This document shows, one piece after another, positions 58,119-64,000 of a stretch of 64,000 bases of DNA (positions are counted from its first letter, which is position 1; each line of letters starts with the position of its first letter). Both the position numbers and the translations under genes were made by a program. The DNA is from Platycnemis pennipes (Eukaryota; Arthropoda; Insecta; Odonata; Platycnemididae): assembly GCA_933228895.1 (NCBI GenBank), contig OW121846.1, positions 151,574,746 through 151,638,745 of the forward strand, given 5' to 3'. Below the pieces are notes generated by a model, which made no database searches, was not told the origin of the DNA, and saw nothing but the letters and a program-made list of their open reading frames with translations.

Positions 58119-60050
58119 ATCTACTAAAATCAGGTGGTGAAGATAATAGGGAGAACACAAGTTCCAAATTGCACAAAACTGCAGGACTACATTGTTGTAC
58201 CATTGCGTGAAAAAGGTAATTCTTCCCCTGAGAACGTAACATATTGCCGAAAACCTTTATTTCTGAATCCCTGAAGAAAGGCTGCAAACGACTAAAGAAC
58301 TTGCACAGAATTACTGGAGTTCTCCCAACGTTGCGTGAACGCAACGATTTGTTGAGTCACAAGTAATTAGAAAAGTATTATGTTAATTTCACCTAATATT
58401 TTTTAGTAGTCCAGTTTACAGATGTTTAATTCCATATTCAGCGTGAACCACTCTGCATATGCCCCAGATGTTACATAATACGTGACCTTAGCAATTACCC
58501 GACGAGAGCTATTTACTATTATGTGAATACGTTTTTGTATAGGATAAAGTGATAAGAATAATTTTATCACAACATTTATAATATGTTTAAATGCATTAAT
58601 TTACCTGTGTGGATAAATAAACTATGTCTTGTTCACTGATGTGGAGGAATAAAATCGCAAATTGACGTTGCTTTCACGCAACATTGGGAAGATATGCTTT
58701 AAAAGAGGGAGCAAATTTGCACATTTTGAAGAAAGATGCCAGTACAACCTGTGAGGGAATAACATAAAAAATAAATGAAAATATTGATCCATTAAAACCA
58801 TCTCCTTACGGCATTGAAGGAAGAATTTTTGTCTCTTTGGCCCACTAAAAGTCAAGTTCTACTGCCACTGGGAAATCCCTAAAAAGCTCCAGAGAAATGT
58901 ATAACTATTCCCAGGGTTACGCAAATACAGTTACTTCTCTTGCTTTCCTTCCCCTCTTTCAGAAAAAAGATAGCCGGGTGGAATTCGGGCCAAGTTATAG
59001 TCTCATCTCTTTCAAACATTGAAACCAAAGTAGCCTGTGATTACTTGAAGGAGTGAAAACGATAGCTATGAGATTTGGCGCTGAGAATATTCATCGGTTC
59101 ATGATCACTTTCGGGAAGTTTATTGCCTTCTGTAAATGTTTTGTGAGCACGAGTGTTCCACATTCCGCAAATCGTTTTCGTGGCAAAAGCGGCACACAAG
59201 TCGTATGCAGCGATGACAGTGTGAACGGTAACATTTCCAGGAACGTATTGCCGCGACTTTTGTTTCTGAGATAAATATTCATTGCCATTCCTGGACAAGG
59301 AAAAATTTTCCGATAATGCCACGAGAGATTTGTAGGTGAGAAAGAGTTATGTCAAAGGTCGCCAGGATCGTCGACTCTCCCCTATTTGCTTGAGGCCCTG
59401 AATAGAGGGAAGGGGTCACTGTAGGGGACTTCAAAAGCCAGGGCTTTTGGGGCTCTTGAGTAAGAGAAATAAAAATTTTCATCTCTTTTTGCGGCTTGTT
59501 CACCATATTTTGTAGAGTAATTTCTACCTTCTCATTTGAGCGTATCCGTTTTTCTTATAATAATAAATGTGTGTGATGATAAAATATACCACATCCCGTA
59601 AACTTCCCGTTCCCTTGCCACAAGCACTACACGAATCACACTTCGTGGTTTATCCAGACTGGACGCCGTCTCTCCCTCCTCCTTTCGAGGTTCCCCTTCT
59701 GCTTGCACCCCCCGCAACCTCCCCCCTTAGGCACATTTCATTGTCCCACCCGGGCTGGACGCCAATTACCAATGTCCTTTTACGTATCTTGCCTGAGGCT
59801 AAACCCTCCCATCTCTCAGAGCCTGGGTCGGGAACCGAGGGAATGTGGGTGACCTGAGCTTAAATCCCTTTTGGAGACCCCAGACCCAACTTCCCTCCCA
59901 AACATTTGAAGGTGCCATAATACTGCGAAGTAGATTCGACGCCAAGCGATCCGAACGAAGAATTGACAAAATATCCCACTACCCACCTTCGAAATTCCAT
60001 TTTTTAAATGATTCCAACAGGAAACATTTTTGGGTTTGCTCAATAACTTA
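58119..60050. other. Stretch with no recognised gene
   Basis: Several overlapping frames of 60-96 residues on both strands (58.1-59.9 kb) have no domain motif. I cannot support any as a gene. Confidence 0.4.
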
Positions 60051-60087
60051 TTACTTTTTGTAATTTGCTTTCGATTCTGTGATTTAC

Positions 60088-60170
60088 CTGATGTTGGCTT
60101 AACCGCTGAAACGCGTTGTACCTCTAATAAAACCTGTGGAATAAGTGCCATATCTTATTTTTTATCATGA
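60088..60170 (+). repeat. Solo Penelope-type tail with hammerhead-like core
   Basis: Plus strand: CTGATGT, TGGC...GCTG weak stem, GAAACGCGTTGTACC, then 'aataaaacctgtggaataagtgcc' (60128-60151). This single unit, not folded back, shows the order core-then-tail clearly. It lies about 40 bp from the end of the helix-turn-helix reading frame and may have interrupted that transposon. Confidence 0.55.
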
Positions 60171-60206
60171 TCTCATTCCACTACGTCTCGCCGGACACAG
60201 TTACGT

Positions 60207-60635
60207 TCATTCATTTACGAAGCCTATGTCAAGAAGAAGACTGTATAACGTGGTCCTCTTGAAATTAGAAAGATCCTTATCTAAATTTACGAAGTTGAGA
60301 ATAGATTTTAGAGTCGGAGGAATATTTTTCCTGAATGATTTATGAACTTTCCTTCGAACTCTCGATCTTACGAAATAATCATGCATCACTGATCTCGCAT
60401 TCTTATACGGTTGATTAATTTTTTTCGTTTTCGAAGGAGTAACGAATGCACCGCGGGATGCTTCCTTTCTTACCCTGTAGATAGTAGACTGTGAGCACCC
60501 AGTGGCTTTCGAAGTTTCTTTGCAGGATTCAGCAACATTGAGCGATTGGTTGAAATATTTGAACACATTAAACACCATCTCTCTTTCACGGCTTCTCAAC
60601 TTCTCCCCTTTCCTGCTCCTCTTCGTTTCGGACAT
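60207..60635 (-). CDS. Helix-turn-helix exon of a DDE-type transposase
   Basis: An intact 142-residue frame starts at ATG 60635. A basic stretch 'KRSRKGEKLRSREREMVFNV' leads into a helix-turn-helix: 'VFKYFNQSLNVAESCKETSK' and 'ATGCSQSTIYRVRKEA'. A second segment follows, 'KSFRKNIPPTLKSILNFV' and 'NFKRTTLYSLLLDIGF'. This layout matches the DNA-binding N terminus of Tc1/mariner-like (DDE_3-type) insect transposases, where the next residues are usually basic and lead into the catalytic domain. The frame stops at TGA shortly after IGF. However, 'IGF' is followed directly by GTAAAT, which could be a splice donor. No catalytic domain is visible downstream. It could be a truncated transposon, or a first exon with its partner outside what I can recognise. 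Confidence 0.6.
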   Translation of the reverse strand: MSETKRSRKGEKLRSREREMVFNVFKYFNQSLNVAESCKETSKATGCSQSTIYRVRKEASRGAFVTPSKTKKINQPYKNARSVMHDYFVRSRVRRKVHKSFRKNIPPTLKSILNFVNLDKDLSNFKRTTLYSLLLDIGFVNE

Positions 60636-60699
60636 TGAGATAGCACACTATTGGAAAGAAATTGATCTGGAGGACACTCCACAGCACTGTTGAATTTTG

Positions 60700-62790
60700 C
60701 ACACCACACACCACTTGTTCACGCACAGAAATCTGACGAGACACTGAATCCCCTTCCCTTTCTATCCTTGGTCCCTAACACCGAAGGGTCGCTTCTAAAG
60801 CAGATGTTTTATGGCACCTTCTTAACGGAACTTCTGGAAATACCCAAACACAGTCAAAGGATGAGGATAGAATAAGAATATCCCTCGTACAAATATATTC
60901 GCATCATTTTCTGCCGTAAGACATCTTCTTCCTTCGCTGTAAACATTTTTGCTGAATACTTCAGTTTTTGTATATTTTCATCAGCCAAGTTCTTACAACT
61001 ATATATTTCGAATGAAATATATTACTATTGCTTTTACTAAATGCTAAAAACAAAATACGATATCTTTTTTATCAAAGAGGCACGAGTAATTAAAGGGATT
61101 TCGCTGTCGGCCGCCTCCACAAATTGCAACACCAGGATTACCTTACATAAATAAAATGTTCTCTGTTGAATTAGAGAGGAATTTATTTTCGCTGTTTCCA
61201 TGTGTCTAGCTCAATACAGTGATATTCCATTGCTGAAATCATGGTGCAGATTACCTTAAGGCATTAATATAATAAAATACGACGCTGATCTTCCGGCATG
61301 CGTGAATAACGCTTACATCTACGTAATACCCTGCAAGCCACCATGAAGGTGTGTGGCAAGGGGTCAATTCTCACCAAACATGCACTACATATCAAGCATA
61401 TAATGTTTGTACAGCCGCAAATGTGTCTGGCGTTCGGAAAGATTTTTATTGGAATGATCTGCATTTTTTGAACGTCTCTTTAATGCAAGTTCACTCAATA
61501 AACTCATTAGGTACTCAATAAATGTCACTCTATATACTTGTTACATATCAGTCATTGCATTTCATTCAATAGAGTAATGACAGTATACTCTTTACTTTTT
61601 ACTCAATACATTCACTACGCTCTCATTAAATTTCAACTCGATTCATCGTTTTCATTGACGGAGACTGAAATTATTCCGACGAGGTCCGCCTCTCCGGCAT
61701 TCAATTACCCACTTCATTTTGTTCCGAAGTGCTTCACTCTCGACCCCGACTGTGAATGTGAGAAGGAGTCATCTCAGCTTTTGTGAAACCCACGGCCTTG
61801 CAAGCAAAAACCGAAGCAACTCGTCGCCTTAGTAGCCTGTTTTCTTCGTCCGAGGCAATAACGCAATCCCAAACAGCTGATCAGCGGTGTGAAATCGTGC
61901 TAGAATGCTGGAGACGTTTCCGCCTTGTGACAAGAAGCTGATTTTCCTATTAAGACTTTTACAACAAGTTTCCGCTTGTGTTTCATTGAGTGATAAAGTC
62001 TAAGATTGACGATGTATCATGATGGAAAGTATCGCGAACGTAAATTATTCCCGTGAAGAAAATGTTGCTCACCAGATCCTGCCCCAAAAGAAGCCTGTTA
62101 GTAAATCGAAACTCACGACGATAATGCATAATAAGACATTGCAGAGCAATTTGTGTGAGTGTTAATGAAGAACCGAGGTGTGTTTCATCCGCCAACACAA
62201 CCTCTCGAGTGAAATATAATCAGTAGTGATTAACTTGCATGAATCACGGGATAAGTGACCAATGTGTACTGTCACGTGTTCGCCTATTTCGTGGTTATGA
62301 GTGCCTCGCCAAGAAGATTAAACTGTAAATTGTGGCAGTGAAGCTACCCTTGCTGTAATGATGGCATACAATCTTCGAGTTCCCGTAAAGGTAAAAAATC
62401 GCTGGATTTGCTTCCATTTCCCATGTTTATGTATCTATTCACGTCCAAATGTGGTTTGCTTTGCTGAAGTAGCTATTCTGCGAACGATGCCGACGAATTT
62501 CGTTGTTGTTGCAGGTGGAATGTTTCAATTAGCAATGCACTATGTTCGGAGTTCAAGGTGGATACGATATACTCGATACTTCCCATTATATACAGAAAGC
62601 CACGAGAAGGGTGATAGGCAGGGCTTTCCAGTGCCTTTATAGAAGAATTTCTTTCATTTGGTTTCTATCTATATTGATATTAGAGGAAGACGCCGTTCTT
62701 ATTTGAGCGTCGATGCGCATGTTAATCCGACGTCACAAGAATGAAATAGTTATATTGGGTAAATTTTCAGAATTATAGGCATAGATTAAT
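60700..62790. other. Stretch without genes; one LINE 3' fragment
   Basis: At 61315-61400 a minus-strand CR1-like LINE 3' end ('cttacatctacgtaataccctgcaagccaccatgaagg') is cut short after ~85 bp. I see nothing else I can name. Confidence 0.5.
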
Positions 62791-62804
62791 CATGTACAGC
62801 CTAG

Positions 62805-62829
62805 GTTTCACCCATTAGGGAATCATCAG
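62805..62829 (-). ncRNA. Hammerhead-like motif, short stem
   Basis: On the minus strand: CTGATGA, TT, CCC/GGG stem with a TAAT loop, T, GAAACCTAGGCTGT. The 'GAAACCTAGG' part matches the foldback units at 20.9 and 33.0 kb. It is a single copy without an attached tail that I can recognise. Confidence 0.4.
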
Positions 62830-62989
62830 GTAAAATACAACACCCTCCAGACTCCAGACTAATGTGGATGCGCGGTAGCGCATTTTGTCGTTTTTCAGCC
62901 AATTGCTGGAAGACGTCGTTTGGTGACGTTTTTTTATTTGGCGGTAATATGTATTAGGCTTCTTTGATGATATTTAATGGGCGTCTTCA

Positions 62990-64000
62990 ATTGCGTTCTT
63001 TGGTCTCAGATAATTGAAATGCGGGTTATCTGAATAGTCCCATAGTGTGTCTAGCAGGTGGTTGTCCGTTTTCTTCAGGGATGCTTGGACGTTTTTGGCA
63101 ATTGAACGTAGGTGGTCGATGTTAAGGTTTTGATGAATATACTCATTTCGGAGGAACCAGGGGGCTCCGCTAATTGTCCGTAGGATCTTGTTTTGGATGA
63201 CTATTAGAGAATTGAGGTGGCATGGATCCCCAAGCCGGATAACCGTAGGTGAGGAGGGGCCTGATCATTGATTTATAAAAAGGATGAGTTTGGTGTGGAG
63301 TGCCAGTGGTGCTCTTCAATAACGGATAGATGGAGCATATTGCCGCCTTGGTATTTTTGGTGGCGGTTGTTGAATGTGCCGATCAAGTGAGCTTTGCGTC
63401 CAAGGTGACACCTAGAAATTTTGATGAGGTGGCGGTTGCTAGGCGGTCGTTCTTGTAAAAGATCGACGAGGAGAGTGAACGTTTTTTCTTCCTGGCGAAG
63501 GTGATGATTTCGCATTTGGATGGGTTTAGTTCCAGCTTCCAGGTGTCCATCCAGTCCTCCACTGCATCAAGATGGTCTTGGACGTGGTCACCCGCCGTGT
63601 CTGGCTGAAAGGATCGGGATAGGATAGCGAGGTCATCTGCATAGATGAAGGTTTCTGTGTTTGGGTGAGAGGGGAGGTCATTTATGTATAGGTTGAATAG
63701 GAAAGGGGATAGGATGGATCCTTGCGGTACACCAGAGGATACGGGGAAGGTTTCAGAAATGCTGTTTTCGACCTGGGTGAAAAAGCATCTAATGGAGAGG
63801 TAGGATTGAAGGATTTTGCAGAGGTAAATGGAAAGAGGGGAAGAGAGGAGTTTGTGAATTAAGCCATTGTGCAGGACACGGTCGAACGCCTTGGATTGAT
63901 CAAGGAATGCGCCCACTGTATATTTGCTGATGTTAAATCCAAATTGAATATAGTCTGTCAATCTGGTGATTTGATGCAGTGTTGAGTGGTTGGCTCTGAA
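62990..64000 (-). pseudogene. Jockey-type LINE reverse transcriptase, partial at window edge
   Basis: The minus strand enters from beyond 64000 and encodes the RT: 'YTVGAFLDQSKAFDRVLHNG' (motif A), 'SSGVPQGSILSPFLFNLYIN' (motif B), 'TFIYADDLAILS' (motif C, catalytic Asp pair), 'WMDTWKLELNPSKCEIITFA' and 'SSKFLGVTLDAKLT'. After a stop or shift near 63383, 'YKSMIRPLLTYGYPAWG' marks the thumb/C-terminal region (about 63210-63270). It belongs to a different clade from the CR1-like and RTE-like LINEs: the YADDLAI and SKAFDRV wording is Jockey-like. The 3' end is near 62990. Confidence 0.82.

Overview
The window looks like non-genic DNA from an animal genome, most likely an arthropod and probably an insect. 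It is AT-rich, has no operons or bacterial signals, and carries non-LTR retrotransposons, a Penelope-like element, tRNA-derived SINEs and TTAA-flanked DNA transposons, several with short GT-AG introns. I found no convincing single-copy host gene. Nearly every coding-like stretch is a transposable-element gene, most of them broken. The order within Insecta cannot be fixed from this sequence.

Layout. 1-8 kb: two diverged copies of a tRNA-derived SINE (family A), a hammerhead-like Penelope-type tail at 4.67 kb, and a nearly perfect 97-bp-arm foldback at 5.0-5.2 kb. 8-10.7 kb: two inverted copies of a LINE 3' end with attached SINE sequence. 13.6 kb: a second SINE family (B). 14.7-17.9 kb: an almost complete RTE-type LINE broken by two stops and one frameshift. 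17.9-23.2 kb and 29.9-35.3 kb: two direct, closely similar copies of a TTAA-bounded DNA transposon, encoding on the minus strand an intron-containing Mutator-like/Kolobok-like transposase and a YqaJ-type PD-(D/E)xK nuclease. Between them, 24.1-27.6 kb holds a CR1-like LINE with an oppositely oriented relative inserted in it, and 28.4-28.8 kb holds a third transposase fragment. 37.05-39.4 kb: a Penelope-like retroelement (RT plus GIY-YIG) with a hammerhead-like motif just downstream. 41.9-45.8 kb: CR1-like LINE 3' ends. 47.6-50.5 kb: a piggyBac-like TTAA-flanked non-autonomous element that has absorbed an RTE fragment and a foldback. 52.1-54.5 kb: two foldbacks and a SINE-in-SINE nest. 54.9 kb: a fourth transposase exon. 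55.5-58.1 kb: a longer CR1-like LINE. 60.2-60.6 kb: an intact helix-turn-helix exon of a DDE-type transposase. 63-64 kb: a Jockey-type LINE running off the edge.

Two themes recur. First, the TTAA-bounded transposon family pairs a transposase with a phage-type exonuclease; its two copies share the same stop, frameshift and nested insertions, so both descend from one already inactive element. Second, a dispersed set of short units carries a CTGATGA...GAAAC hammerhead-like core and a common tail motif (AATAAA, then TGTGGAAT). Several are folded into inverted pairs, and one has a clear 13-bp target-site duplication. They look like products of Penelope-type retrotransposition. Element relationships come from motif recognition by eye; no database search was run.
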